Source of the DNA: Telmatospirillum siberiense
GTDB taxonomy: Bacteria > Pseudomonadota > Alphaproteobacteria > Rhodospirillales > Magnetospirillaceae
Direction: 5' to 3'
DNA length: 64,000 nt
NCBI RefSeq assembly: GCF_002845745.1
Contig: NZ_PIUM01000029.1
Location: 1 to 64,000, forward strand
Shown: piece after piece, positions 27,447-36,762 of the stretch
Numbering within the stretch: the first letter of the stretch is position 1
Layout of the letters: each line of letters begins with the position of its first letter
Notes under the pieces: generated by a model
Databases searched by the model: none
What the model was told of the DNA's origin: nothing
What the model saw: only the letters and a program-made list of their open reading frames with translations
Made by a program: the position numbers and the translations under genes

Positions 27447-27884
27447 TTAGCGAGGCGCCCAGATCTCGAAGCTGACGGTCTGGGCGTCGAGGATCTTGTG
27501 ATTTGCGTCAGCCAGTTCGAGCAGGATCCGATGTGGCCCGACCGGCAGGCCCTGGATGACGATCGGCTCCACGCTGGCATGGAGCCAGTGCCACGGGCCG
27601 TCATCGACCGTGACATGCAGATGTCCAATTCGCGGAGTGACCTGCAGCGCGGCCTCGCCATAGATCGGGACGATCTTCAGATTCTCGGTCCGGAAAGCGA
27701 CGATGACCAGTCCCCTGGACAGCGGACCGGCCAATGGCGGGTTGACCAGCAAATGCGCCGCGGCCTCCGCCCCCACGTCCGCCGGGACGGCATGAGCCTC
27801 ATGGTCTTCGGCACGGGCGGTGGACCAGCCCGGCGGGCATATCGTGACAAGAAAGAGGATGAGAGCGGCGGAGCGAGAAATCAT
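27447..27884 (-). CDS. Secreted DUF6130-family protein
   Basis: 145 residues from the ATG at 27882-27884, which has CAGGTGA just upstream. A signal peptide (SAALILFLVTICPPGWSTAR, cut near ARA-E) is followed by a short His-rich stretch (EDHEAHAVPAD). The mature part looks like a small beta-sandwich (GLVIVAFRTENLKIVPIYGE, IGHLHVTVDDGPWHWLHA, GPHRILLELADANHKIL). This pattern fits DUF6130. Function unknown. It is divergent from the TetR gene with two operator-like palindromes between them, so it is probably the regulated target. Confidence 0.75.
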   Translation of the reverse strand: MISRSAALILFLVTICPPGWSTARAEDHEAHAVPADVGAEAAAHLLVNPPLAGPLSRGLVIVAFRTENLKIVPIYGEAALQVTPRIGHLHVTVDDGPWHWLHASVEPIVIQGLPVGPHRILLELADANHKILDAQTVSFEIWAPR

Positions 27885-27925
27885 GCGGGTCACCTGCATA
27901 TTGAAGGCGAGACGGATTTTCCAAA

Positions 27926-27987
27926 TGTAAGCATTGATTACACGGAGTGGCTCGTCATTGTCCAATGAAATGTAATCAACGATTACA
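27926..27987. promoter_or_regulatory. Two TetR operator-like palindromes
   Basis: TGTAATCAACGATTACA at 27971-27987 is a palindrome with perfect 7-bp arms around AAC. TGTAAGCATTGATTACA at 27926-27942 is the same 17-base pattern with one arm mismatch. They are 45 bases apart in the space between the divergent DUF6130 and TetR genes, the usual place for autoregulatory TetR sites. Confidence 0.8.
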
Positions 27988-28016
27988 AAATGCGGTGGCG
28001 ATGCTAAGGTCGAGGG

Positions 28017-28670
28017 ATGTCCAGACCCAGTACTCCAGCAGCCAAGGCATCCGTCGGCGGACCGCCGGGACGGCGTTATCACCACGGCAATCTGCGCCAG
28101 GCGCTTCTCGAAGCGACGGTGCAACTGATCGAAACCCAAGGCCTCGACCAGGTAAGCGTGCGTGCGGTCGCCAAGATGGTGGGGGTATCGCCAGGCGCGC
28201 CTTTTCGGCATTTTCCAACCCGGACCGCCCTGCTTACGGCTGTGGCGGAGCAGGCCATGGATCGGCTGCGGGAAGAGATCGACAAGGCTCTTGCCGCTGC
28301 GGCGGGTGAGAATGCCCTGATGCGCTATCGCGCTCTCGGCATCGGGTTTTTCACCTGGGCTTTCGGCAATCCGGTGCATTTCCAGGTTATTTCCACGCGC
28401 GCAGTGATCGATTTCGAAGGATCGTCGTTGAGAGCGCGCAATGATGAGATTCGCGCCGTCATGGCCGACATGATGCGCGATGCGCAGGCCGCGGGGTTGC
28501 TGCGCCGGGGAGACCCGGTTCGTTACGCCGTCGCGGGGCGGGCGCTCGGCTACGGTCTTGCCCGCATGTATATCGATGGGCAATTCCCGAGCTGGGATGT
28601 CGAGGATTTGAACCCGCTTCAGGAGGTGATCGGGATTTTTGATCAGTTCATCGCTTCGATCGCCGCTTGA
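28017..28670 (+). CDS. TetR-family transcriptional regulator
   Basis: 217 residues. The N-terminal TetR helix-turn-helix domain begins at YHHGNLRQALLEATVQLIET and includes VSVRAVAKMVGVSPGAPFRH. The C-terminal ligand domain resembles the WHG/TetR_C_33 group (FFTWAFGNPVHFQVISTRAV). It probably represses itself and the divergent DUF6130 gene through the two palindromes at 27926-27987. The inducer is unknown. Base composition is like the neighbours. Confidence 0.9.
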   Translation: MSRPSTPAAKASVGGPPGRRYHHGNLRQALLEATVQLIETQGLDQVSVRAVAKMVGVSPGAPFRHFPTRTALLTAVAEQAMDRLREEIDKALAAAAGENALMRYRALGIGFFTWAFGNPVHFQVISTRAVIDFEGSSLRARNDEIRAVMADMMRDAQAAGLLRRGDPVRYAVAGRALGYGLARMYIDGQFPSWDVEDLNPLQEVIGIFDQFIASIAA

Positions 28671-28741
28671 AATGGGCGCCGTCACCGGCGGCTTCCGGCC
28701 CATCCCGGGGCGGCGCTATTACGCCCCCCCGTTGCGAGCCC

Positions 28742-30193
28742 TCAGGCCGGGAAAACCACCGTCACGCAAAGACCGCCTTCCGGTCTGTTGGCCAGCGTGA
28801 TGTCGCCGCCATGGGCGCGGATGACCGAACGGGCCACCGACAATCCCAGGCCGGTCCCGCCGGTATCGCGGTTGCGCGACGATTCCACCCGATAAAAGGG
28901 GGCGAATACCCGATCCATCTCGGCCTCGGGAATACCCGGCCCGGCATCCATGACACGGACAGTGACCATTCCGGCATCGGAGGCCAGGACCACCTGGACG
29001 TCGCAGCCGTATTTCCGCGCATTGTCCAACAGATTGGCGAACGTCCGCTTGAAACCGGAAAGGCCGGCGGTCACGGTCAGGCTTTCCGGCCCTTCGTAAC
29101 CGGCATCGAACTCGACGCACAACTCGGCAAGCGTCAGCGCGAAATCGAACGGGCGGCGCTTTTCGCGCGTCGCGTCGTCGCGGGCGAAGGCCAGCGTCGA
29201 GGAGATCATCGCCTCCATCTCGTCGAGATCGGAGAGCATCTTGACGCGCTGCTCGTCGTCATCGACGAATTCCGCCCTCAACTTGAGGCGGGTGATCGGT
29301 GTCCGGAGGTCATGGCTGATGGCGGCGACCATCTGCGTCCGGTCTTCGACGAAACGCCGCAATCTGGTCTGCATTTCGTTGAAGGCGAGCGCGGCGGCGC
29401 GCACTTCTCGCGGCCCCGAAAGCGGCATCTGCGGCGCGTTGACGTCGCGTCCCAGACGCTGCGCCGCGGCGGCAAGAAGCGCCAGGGGCTTGGCCGCCCG
29501 CCGCACGGCCAGAACCGACAGAACCATCACCACCAGAAGCCCGCCGGTCAACGGACCGAAGAAACGCGGCCGTAAAAGGGGTTCCTCGAAGGGAACGTCG
29601 GCTACGAAATTGAGCCAGCCGCCATCCGGCAAATGCACGGCCACCACGGGTGGATGGGGCCGCCGACCCGGACCGATGCCGGGAGCGGGCGGAGACTCGA
29701 ACCCCTCCCCCGGCGGAGAGGAGGGCTGATGATCGAAATGAAAATCGGGCAGGGGCTCCGGACCATGCGCCATACGGTGGTCCAGGCGGCCGTCCATGTC
29801 TGACGGCGGCATCGGCGGAAGCCTTCCCATCGAGACATGCATCTCATAGCCGGGAAGGCGTTTGTTCAATTCGTCTTGAATCACCGACAGGCCGGAATAC
29901 TCGCCGTCGCCCGTCGCAATCAACGGATTGCGATCCCAGCCGATGCGCAATCCCGGACGCTCCATCGCGCGAATGATCCGGTGGCGGTCGGCCTCCGGCG
30001 TCGCCTCGAACACTTTGACGACTCCGGCGATATGCTCGGCACCTTCGCTGGACAGTCGGTTGACCAGTTCCATGCGGCTCATCGAATAGAGGATGACGCC
30101 GGCCACCTGAGACAACAGCAGACCGACCAACAGGACGACAACCGTCCGTCCGACCAGCGTATCGGGCAAGAACCACCGCAGGAAAGCCTTCAT
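28742..30193 (-). CDS. Membrane sensor histidine kinase (OmpR-partner type)
   Basis: 483 residues. Two membrane helices (about residues 14-36 and 215-235) enclose a long periplasmic domain. A HAMP domain follows (AKPLALLAAAAQRLGRDVNA), then HisKA with phosphoacceptor His294 in AAISHDLRTPITRLKLR. The ATPase domain shows the N box FANLLDNARKYG, G1 VMDAGPGIPEAEMDRVFAPF and G2 GGTGLGLSVARSVIRAHGG. The periplasmic part has a His/Asp/Met/Pro-rich stretch (MPPSDMDGRLDHRMAHGPEP, DFHFDHQP) that could bind metal. It overlaps the response regulator by four bases. Confidence 0.93.
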   Translation of the reverse strand: MKAFLRWFLPDTLVGRTVVVLLVGLLLSQVAGVILYSMSRMELVNRLSSEGAEHIAGVVKVFEATPEADRHRIIRAMERPGLRIGWDRNPLIATGDGEYSGLSVIQDELNKRLPGYEMHVSMGRLPPMPPSDMDGRLDHRMAHGPEPLPDFHFDHQPSSPPGEGFESPPAPGIGPGRRPHPPVVAVHLPDGGWLNFVADVPFEEPLLRPRFFGPLTGGLLVVMVLSVLAVRRAAKPLALLAAAAQRLGRDVNAPQMPLSGPREVRAAALAFNEMQTRLRRFVEDRTQMVAAISHDLRTPITRLKLRAEFVDDDEQRVKMLSDLDEMEAMISSTLAFARDDATREKRRPFDFALTLAELCVEFDAGYEGPESLTVTAGLSGFKRTFANLLDNARKYGCDVQVVLASDAGMVTVRVMDAGPGIPEAEMDRVFAPFYRVESSRNRDTGGTGLGLSVARSVIRAHGGDITLANRPEGGLCVTVVFPA

Positions 30194-30909
30194 GCGGAGA
30201 TCTCGGCGGCGAAAACATACCCACCGCCGCGCACCGTCTTGATCAGGCGCGGCTCCTTGGGATCGGCTTCGATCTTGCGGCGCAGCCGCATGACCTGAAT
30301 ATCGATGCTGCGGTCGAAGGGCGCCGCCGACCGCCCGCGCGCCAGATCGAGCAACTGGTCGCGGCTCAACACGCGGCGGGGATGGGTGGCGAAAGCCAGC
30401 AGCAGTTCATATTCCCCGGTCGAAAGCTCGACCTCGTCACCATTCGGCGAAACCAGGCGGCGCGGTCCCAGCTCAAGCACCCAACCGTCGAAACGCAAGA
30501 TTTCCTCGTTGGATACCGGCGCGACGGGCAATGTATGGACACGACGCAACACCGCCTTGATCCGCGCCAGCAATTCACGGGGGCTGAACGGCTTGGGCAG
30601 ATAATCGTCGGCGCCCATTTCCAGTCCGACGATACGGTCGGTATCGTCGCCCATCGCGGTCAGCATGATCACCGGCAAGGTGGAGGTTGCGCGCAACCGC
30701 CGGCACAGGGAAAGACCATCCTCGCCGGGCAGCATGAGATCGAGCACCACCAGATCGACGGCGGCCCCATCGAGGATCTTCATCATCTCGGGACCGTCTT
30801 TGGCGGAACTGACCCGCAAGCCGTGCTTCACCAGGAAGCGAGCCAGAAGGTTACGGATTTCCCGGTCGTCATCGACCACCAGGATATGAGGGGCTACGGG
30901 TTCTGTCAT
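30190..30909 (-). CDS. OmpR-family response regulator
   Basis: 239 residues from the ATG at 30907-30909; an upstream frame to 31017 is not family-like. The receiver domain has acid pocket residues Asp13/Asp14, phosphoacceptor Asp57 (LVVLDLMLPGEDG) and the conserved Lys in DDYLPKPFSPREL. The winged-helix output domain has VELSTGEYELLLAFATHPRR and RSIDIQVMRLRRKIEADPKE, ending LIKTVRGGGYVF. It is translated just before its kinase. Genes under its control are not evident from sequence; the divergent ABC importer at 31.2 kb is one candidate. Confidence 0.95.
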   Translation of the reverse strand: MTEPVAPHILVVDDDREIRNLLARFLVKHGLRVSSAKDGPEMMKILDGAAVDLVVLDLMLPGEDGLSLCRRLRATSTLPVIMLTAMGDDTDRIVGLEMGADDYLPKPFSPRELLARIKAVLRRVHTLPVAPVSNEEILRFDGWVLELGPRRLVSPNGDEVELSTGEYELLLAFATHPRRVLSRDQLLDLARGRSAAPFDRSIDIQVMRLRRKIEADPKEPRLIKTVRGGGYVFAAEISA

Positions 30910-31112
30910 GATCGAACTATAGCGTGCGCCACTCCACTCGACAGCGAATTCCGGTAACGCGAGGTTTCGCCCCCGGCCGCTGTTACAAAACGATACCAAA
31001 CACGGCGCGTTCCGCAATCAAGCCGTTACCGAGCCATGGCTTAATGCCTCTCAACGAACACAGAAATTCCTGCCCCGCGGCGTTCAATGCCCCACCCTTT
31101 GGACGCCGCACC

Positions 31113-31152
31113 GCCCCTTCCCCAAGTCACCCTGCGATTTTGGGGAAGGGGC
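31113..31152. repeat. Hairpin upstream of the ABC importer operon
   Basis: Perfect 13-bp inverted repeat (GCCCCTTCCCCAA / TTGGGGAAGGGGC) with a 14-base loop in the 330-base gap between the response regulator and the importer operon. No U-tract follows, so it is not a clear terminator; it could be a small dispersed hairpin or an RNA element in the leader. The rest of the gap holds no supportable gene. Confidence 0.55.
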
Positions 31153-31237
31153 ACCCCTCCGCCGAATTAAGGAGGGACATCTTCCCGCCAAGCTGTATTA
31201 CCATCGGGTCACATCCTTGCTCTTGGAGACCCACCCG

Positions 31238-32905
31238 ATGTGGTTACGCCGGCAGTTCGCAGCCAGTCTTCTTATCTCCCTGCTCGCCTGGTTACCGGGC
31301 CCGGCCTTCGCCGAGACCAATCAACTGGTCATCGGACTTTCGCAATTTCCGACAAATTTCAATCCGCTGATCGATACCACGGTGGCCAAGAGCTACGTCC
31401 TGGGATTGGCCCGCCGGCCGCTGACCCTCTACGACAAGGACTGGCGCCTCGTCTGCATGCTCTGCACGGAACTGCCGACCATCGAAAACGGCCAGGCGGT
31501 CATCGAGCCCCTTCCCGACGGAGGCAAGGGCATCGCGGTCACCTATCGCATCCAGCCGGAGGCGCGCTGGGGCGACGGCGTGCCGGTGAGCTCCGAGGAC
31601 ATCGTGTTTTCCTGGACCGTCGGACGGCATCCCGAAAGCGGCGTCTCGCACGGCGAGATGTTCCGCCGCATCCGCGCCATCGACGTGACGGACGCCAAGA
31701 CCTTCACCGTGCATCTGAACAAGGTCACCTTCGACTACAACGCCATCAACGATTTCGAAGTGCTGCCGGCCCATCTGGAAAAAGAGGCCTTCCGGACGCC
31801 GGCCGGCTATAAGACCAACAGCCGCTACGAAACGGATGTGACCAATCCCGGGCTTTATTTCGGCCCCTATCGACCGACCAATGTGGTGCGCGGCCAATTC
31901 ATCGTTTTCGAGCCCAACCCCACCTGGTACGGGAACAAGCCGGCTTTCGCCAAGATCATCGTCAAGGTCATCGAATCGACCCCTTCGCTGGAAGCCAACC
32001 TGCTCTCCGGCGACATCGACATGGTGGCCGGCGAACTGGGAATGACGGTCGACGGCGCGGTTTCCTTCGAACGGCGCAAACGGCCGGAATGGGTGGTCGT
32101 CTACAAGCCGACGCTGTTCTATGAACAAATCACCGTCAATGTCGAAAACCCCATCCTCGCCGACCGCAGGGTCCGTCAGGCCCTGCTCTACGGCCTCGAC
32201 CGCGCGGGCATCGTCCGGCAGATCTTCCAAGGCAAGCAGCCGGTGGCCGACAGCGACGTCAGCCCCATGGACTGGAGCGCAGACCCCGGCATCAAGACCT
32301 ATCCCTTCGATCCGAAAAAAGCCGCCGACCTGCTCGATGCCGCCGGGTGGACTCCGGGAACGGATGGAACGCGTCGCAACGCCAAGGGAGACAAGCTCGC
32401 CGTCGAACTGATGACCACGGCCGGCAACCGCAATCGCGAAGCCGTCGAACTGGTCGCCCAACAGGCCTGGAAGCGCCTGGGCATAGACGTCACCTTGCGC
32501 AATCAGCCGGCGCGCACCTTCTTCGGCGAAACCGTTCTGCGCCACGCCTTCCCGTCACTCGCCCTGTTCGCCTGGAGTTCCTATCCGGAAAGCCTGCCGC
32601 GCACCACCCTGGCCTCCGACATGGCGCCCGTGCAGGCCAACAATTTCGCCGGACAAAACACCGGCGGCTACAAGAACCCCGAGATGGACCATCTGCTCGA
32701 TGCCATCGAGGGCGAACTCGACAAGGAAAGGCGCCGCGTTCTATGGCATCAGCTGCAGGCCCTCTATGCCGAGGACCTGCCGGCCCTGCCGCTGACTTTT
32801 CACGCCGTGCCCTTCGTCCTGCCGAAATGGCTGAAGGGCGTCGAGCCGACGGGCACGCAATATCCGACCACGCTATGGGCGGAAAACTGGCGCGCCGAGA
32901 AATAG
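31238..32905 (+). CDS. Peptide-type ABC transporter substrate-binding protein
   Basis: 555 residues from the ATG at 31238, with GGAGA upstream. The signal peptide (FAASLLISLLAWLPGPAFAE) is cut near AFA-E. The mature protein is a class C (SBP_bac_5) binding protein: LVIGLSQFPTNFNPLID, YRIQPEARWGDGVPVSSEDI, VRQALLYGLDRAGIVRQIFQ, and a final LPALPLTFHAVPFVLPKW. Such proteins bind oligopeptides, dipeptides, opines, nickel or similar ligands; the ligand here is not predictable. The permease genes follow at 11 bases. It shows no lipobox. Confidence 0.92.
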   Translation: MWLRRQFAASLLISLLAWLPGPAFAETNQLVIGLSQFPTNFNPLIDTTVAKSYVLGLARRPLTLYDKDWRLVCMLCTELPTIENGQAVIEPLPDGGKGIAVTYRIQPEARWGDGVPVSSEDIVFSWTVGRHPESGVSHGEMFRRIRAIDVTDAKTFTVHLNKVTFDYNAINDFEVLPAHLEKEAFRTPAGYKTNSRYETDVTNPGLYFGPYRPTNVVRGQFIVFEPNPTWYGNKPAFAKIIVKVIESTPSLEANLLSGDIDMVAGELGMTVDGAVSFERRKRPEWVVVYKPTLFYEQITVNVENPILADRRVRQALLYGLDRAGIVRQIFQGKQPVADSDVSPMDWSADPGIKTYPFDPKKAADLLDAAGWTPGTDGTRRNAKGDKLAVELMTTAGNRNREAVELVAQQAWKRLGIDVTLRNQPARTFFGETVLRHAFPSLALFAWSSYPESLPRTTLASDMAPVQANNFAGQNTGGYKNPEMDHLLDAIEGELDKERRRVLWHQLQALYAEDLPALPLTFHAVPFVLPKWLKGVEPTGTQYPTTLWAENWRAEK

Positions 32906-32916
32906 CGGGCGCCTCG

Positions 32917-33870
32917 ATGCTTCGCCATATCCTCGTCCGCCTGCTGCAGTCGGTTCTGATCCTTTTGATCATGTCCTTCCTGATCTTCGGACTGATCTCC
33001 CTGATGCCGGGGGATCCGGTGAGCCTGATGGCCGCCGCCTCTCCCGGCATGACGCCCGAGGACGTGGCCCGGCTGCGGGCCCTGTACGGCTTTGACCAGT
33101 CCTGGACCATCCGCTACGGTCATTGGCTGGCCGCGGTGCTGTCCGGCGATCTCGGCTATTCCCGCCTCTCGGCGCAATCGGTCGCCGCCACCCTGCCCCG
33201 TCCCCTGGCCAACAGCCTGGCGCTGATGACCGTCAGCCTGGCATTGGCCTTGCTGGCCGCCGTGCCGGCCGGGGTGATCGCGGCGCTGCGCCGCGGCCGG
33301 GCCCTCGATCATCTGCTCAACCTGGCCGCCTTCGCCGCCGTCTCGCTGCCGGTATTCTGGCTCGGACTGGTCGCCATCATCGTCTTCGCGGTCGGCCTGG
33401 GGTGGCTTCCCGCCTCGGGCGTCGAAACGGTCGGCGGCGGCGGCGCGGTGGACCGCCTGCGCCATCTGGCGCTGCCCGTGCTGGCCTTGGCGGTGGCCGG
33501 CTTCGGCCACTACATGCGCTACACCAGGTCGGCGATGATCGGCGTGCTGCGCCAGGACTGGATCCGCACGGCGCGCGCCAAGGGCTTGTCCTGGACGCAA
33601 GTGGTCCTGCGCCACGCACTGAGAAGCGCGATGATCCCGGTGGTCACCATTCTGGCGCTCGATCTCGGCACCTTGTTCTCGGGCATCGTGGTCACCGAGA
33701 CGGTATTCGCCTATCCCGGCATGGGAAAGCTGATCTACGACGCCGTCATGGGCGCCGACTTCAATCTGGCGCTGGCGGCGCTCATGCTGGCCACCGGCCT
33801 GACCCTGGCCGGAAATTTGCTGGCCGACTGCGCCTATGGCCTGCTCGACCCCAGGATCGGCGAGAGATGA
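32917..33870 (+). CDS. Peptide-type ABC transporter permease (DppB/OppB-like)
   Basis: 317 residues from the ATG at 32917. N-terminal MLRHILVRLLQSVLILLIMS and SLMPGDPVSLM are standard for DppB-type permeases. Six membrane helices, with the coupling EAA-type loop in RTARAKGLSWTQVVLRHALR followed by SAMIPVVTILALDLGTLFSG. It pairs with the following permease; the two overlap by four bases. No ATPase gene follows. Confidence 0.93.
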   Translation: MLRHILVRLLQSVLILLIMSFLIFGLISLMPGDPVSLMAAASPGMTPEDVARLRALYGFDQSWTIRYGHWLAAVLSGDLGYSRLSAQSVAATLPRPLANSLALMTVSLALALLAAVPAGVIAALRRGRALDHLLNLAAFAAVSLPVFWLGLVAIIVFAVGLGWLPASGVETVGGGGAVDRLRHLALPVLALAVAGFGHYMRYTRSAMIGVLRQDWIRTARAKGLSWTQVVLRHALRSAMIPVVTILALDLGTLFSGIVVTETVFAYPGMGKLIYDAVMGADFNLALAALMLATGLTLAGNLLADCAYGLLDPRIGER

Positions 33871-34739
33871 TGCGCGGTCTTTTATCCCATCCGTCGGCGC
33901 GTTTCGGCCTGGCCGTCCTTTTGCTGCTGGCGCTGGCCACCGGCGCCGCCTCCTGGATCGAGCGGGAATTGGGCGTTGACGCCCAATCGATCGATATCCT
34001 GGCGCAACTGGCCCCCCCGTCCTGGTCCCATCCCTTGGGAACCGACGACGTGGGCAGGGACCTGCTGGTCCGCCTGCTCCGCGGCGGCCAGATCTCGCTG
34101 GTGGTCGGTCTGGCCACCGCATTGGTGGCCGCCCTGCTGGGTACGCTGATCGGACTGACGGCGGGCTATCTGGGAGGACCGGCCGACGCCTTGCTGATGC
34201 GCCTGACCGACGGCGTGATCGCGCTTCCCCTGCTGCCCGTGCTGATCGTCCTCGGCGCCGTCGATCCGACCAAGCTGGGATTGCCGGCCGACGCATTCCG
34301 GTCCGAGTGGGCCGGACTGGGCCGGATCGTGGTGATCATCGGCCTGGTCGGCTGGACCACCTCCGCCCGTCTGGTCCGGGCCGCCGCCCTGTCGGTGAAG
34401 GTGCAGGATTTCGTCCGGGCGGCCGAGGCCCTGGGAGCGGGGCCGCTGCACATCATGGCTCGCCACATCCTGCCCAACGTCGTCCAACCGATGATCGTCG
34501 CCACCACCTTGTCGATCGGCAATATCATCCTTCTGGAAAGCGCCTTGTCCTTCCTGGGCCTGGGCGTCCAGCCGCCCTTGCCCAGCTGGGGCAATATGCT
34601 GTCCAACGCGCTGGACCAGCTCTATAACGCCCCGGCCCTGGCCCTTTGGCCCGGCGCGTCGATTTTCCTCACCGTTCTCGCCTTCAACCTGCTGGGCGAC
34701 GGACTGCAGGACACGCTCGATCCCCGGGGCGGCCGGTGA
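33867..34739 (+). CDS. Peptide-type ABC transporter permease (DppC/OppC-like)
   Basis: 290 residues starting at the ATG at 33867, overlapping the previous gene by four bases. HPLGTDDVGRDLLVRLLRGG is the hallmark of DppC-type permeases. Membrane helices follow, with the EAA loop VRAAEALGAGPLHIMARHIL and PNVVQPMIVATTLSIGNIIL, ending FNLLGDGLQDTLDPR. It forms the second half of the membrane pore. The operon stops here: the usual OppD/OppF-type ATPases are absent, so they must be shared from elsewhere in the genome. Confidence 0.93.
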   Translation: MMRGLLSHPSARFGLAVLLLLALATGAASWIERELGVDAQSIDILAQLAPPSWSHPLGTDDVGRDLLVRLLRGGQISLVVGLATALVAALLGTLIGLTAGYLGGPADALLMRLTDGVIALPLLPVLIVLGAVDPTKLGLPADAFRSEWAGLGRIVVIIGLVGWTTSARLVRAAALSVKVQDFVRAAEALGAGPLHIMARHILPNVVQPMIVATTLSIGNIILLESALSFLGLGVQPPLPSWGNMLSNALDQLYNAPALALWPGASIFLTVLAFNLLGDGLQDTLDPRGGR

Positions 34740-34902
34740 AGGCGTCGCGGAGACCTGAAAAGACTCCGGGATCGAAACTTCGCCGAGCCCGATATCTTCA
34801 TCTCTTCGAAACCAGAGCGCGCTATATCCATAATTAATTTTCTCGATGGAAGATGTTTCGTAACATACCCTGGGACACAGGACGGAAGATGTGGGGATCA
34901 AA

Positions 34903-35208
34903 ATGAACGGAAAGCCACGGGCTCAGATCATCGCGGAGATCGAAGCGCACATGGCCAATGTTGGCGGGGCATACAACGAATGGTTTCTCAGCGTTACCGA
35001 CAAACCTAAGAACGCGTTGTTCAACGTACATAAACTGCGCCAGACCGGCGACGCCTGGATTGCCCGGCGCGCGAAAGACGACTTGCAAGCATGGGAGGTC
35101 GAGGAGTATTTCCGGACGGTCTGCAAGACGCGCGGTCAAAAAGGCGCCAGCTCTCTCGACCATGTGTATGTTTACGCCTATCGGATGAAGTCTCACACCA
35201 AACCATGA
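34903..35208 (+). CDS. Hypothetical protein, ~101 residues
   Basis: Starts at the ATG at 34903, six bases after GGGGA; a GTG at 34891 is a weaker in-frame alternative. Soluble, mixed charge, no signal peptide or membrane helix. Notable stretches are AYNEWFLSVTDKPKNALFNV, WIARRAKDDLQAWEVEEYF and TVCKTRGQKGAS. I do not recognise a named family, although the regular pattern and conserved-looking aromatic and charged residues suggest a real conserved protein. Base composition is less GC-rich than its neighbours, which may mean transfer. It sits alone between the ABC operon and hemA. Confidence 0.62.
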   Translation: MNGKPRAQIIAEIEAHMANVGGAYNEWFLSVTDKPKNALFNVHKLRQTGDAWIARRAKDDLQAWEVEEYFRTVCKTRGQKGASSLDHVYVYAYRMKSHTKP

Positions 35209-35409
35209 CCCGAAACGCCAGCGAGCCGGTGATAGTTGCGCTGTCGTTTTCAGACCGCTAAGATCCTGAAGGGAAATGGGAGGGAGCGTCGGAACGGCGT
35301 CTGAAGCCGGGCCGCATCAATACCATCGTCGGGATGGCTATCGCCGTCGGCGGCGTTTAAAAATAAATCCTGAAGACGTGCCGCATGCCGGCGCGAAGCG
35401 AGGCCAGTT

Positions 35410-36621
35410 ATGAATTACCAACAGTTCTTCGCCGATCGCATCGCCGATCTTCGGCGGGAAGGCCGCTACCGCGTTTTTGCCGACCTCGAGCGGCAGGCGG
35501 GATCTTTCCCGACGGCCAAGAACTATCGTGACGACAACGTTCATGACGTGACCGTCTGGTGCAGCAACGATTATCTCGGCATGGGCCAGCACCCCAAGGT
35601 GCTCGAAGCGATGTGCGAGGCCGTCCAGCGGTGCGGCGCCGGTGCCGGTGGCACGCGCAATATCTCGGGAACCAATCACTATCATGTGCTGCTGGAAGAA
35701 GAGCTGTCCGGCTGGAATCGCAAGGAGGCAGCCCTCCTGTTCAATTCGGGCTATGTCGCCAACCAGACGACCCTGAGCACGCTCGGCAATCAGATTCCCA
35801 ACCTGCACATCTTCTCCGACGCCCTCAATCACAATTCGATGATCGAAGGCATCCGTCAGTGCAAGGCCCAGCGCCATATTTTCAAGCATAACGACGTCGA
35901 AGACCTTGAGCGCCTGCTGGCCTCGGTCGATGCGGACGCGCCCAAGCTGGTGGCTTTCGAATCCGTCTATTCGATGGATGGCGACATCGCCCCCCTGGCC
36001 CGGATCTGTGACGTGGCCGAAAAGTTCAACGCCATGACCTATTGCGACGAAGTGCATGCGGTCGGCATGTATGGCGATTCCGGTTCTGGCGTCTGCGAAC
36101 GGGACGGCGTGCTCGATCGCATCACCATCGTCCAGGGCACCCTGGCCAAGGCGATCGGTGTCGTCGGCGGCTACATTGCCGCGTCGAAGACCCTGACCGA
36201 CTTCGTCCGCAGCTTCGGCCCCGGTTTCATTTTCTCCTCGGCCCTGCCGCCGGCGATCGCCGCCGGTGCCCTGGCCAGCATCCGCTATCTCAAGAATCAC
36301 AACGATATCCGCGAACGCCATCAGGAGCGCGCGGCAACCCTGAAACAGCGGCTGACGGCGGCGGGCATTCCGCTGCTTCCCTCGGTCTGCCACATCGTTC
36401 CCGTCATGGTCGGCGATGCCGTGCTGTGCAAGCAGGCTTCGGACGACCTGCTGCGCCGCCACAACATCTATGTGCAGCCGATCAACTATCCGACGGTTCC
36501 CAAGGGCACAGAGCGGCTGCGCCTCACCCCGACGCCGTTGCATGACGACGCCATGATGGACCGGCTGATGGCGGCCATCGTCGATGTCTGGGGCCAGTTG
36601 GGCATCCGGAAAGCCGCCTGA
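35410..36621 (+). CDS. hemA: 5-aminolevulinate synthase
   Basis: 403 residues. It condenses glycine with succinyl-CoA to 5-aminolevulinate, the first haem/bacteriochlorophyll precursor in alphaproteobacteria (C4 pathway). Typical start [20 protein letters not shown], the glycine-rich [18 protein letters not shown], and the pyridoxal-phosphate site [16 protein letters not shown] with Lys247. C-terminal [19 protein letters not shown] matches the family. GAGG precedes the ATG and a strong terminator follows, so it is probably monocistronic. The gene supports assignment to Alphaproteobacteria. Confidence 0.98.
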   Translation: MNYQQFFADRIADLRREGRYRVFADLERQAGSFPTAKNYRDDNVHDVTVWCSNDYLGMGQHPKVLEAMCEAVQRCGAGAGGTRNISGTNHYHVLLEEELSGWNRKEAALLFNSGYVANQTTLSTLGNQIPNLHIFSDALNHNSMIEGIRQCKAQRHIFKHNDVEDLERLLASVDADAPKLVAFESVYSMDGDIAPLARICDVAEKFNAMTYCDEVHAVGMYGDSGSGVCERDGVLDRITIVQGTLAKAIGVVGGYIAASKTLTDFVRSFGPGFIFSSALPPAIAAGALASIRYLKNHNDIRERHQERAATLKQRLTAAGIPLLPSVCHIVPVMVGDAVLCKQASDDLLRRHNIYVQPINYPTVPKGTERLRLTPTPLHDDAMMDRLMAAIVDVWGQLGIRKAA

Positions 36622-36644
36622 CGCCTATTTTCACGGTAAACCTT

Positions 36645-36684
36645 AAGGGCGGACCCTCCTTGCGGGGGCCCGCCCTTTGTTTTT
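36645..36684 (+). terminator. Rho-independent terminator after hemA
   Basis: AAGGGCGGACCCTCC and GGGGGCCCGCCCTT form an imperfect GC-rich stem with a short TTGC-type loop, followed by TGTTTTT. It begins about 24 bases after the hemA stop codon, the expected position. Confidence 0.9.
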
Positions 36685-36762
36685 GCCCCCCCATGGACGA
36701 AGCCCTAGAACCGGTCTATATTCTATTGGTGTGTCTCTCGCTTTTAAGGAAATTGATCCGGC

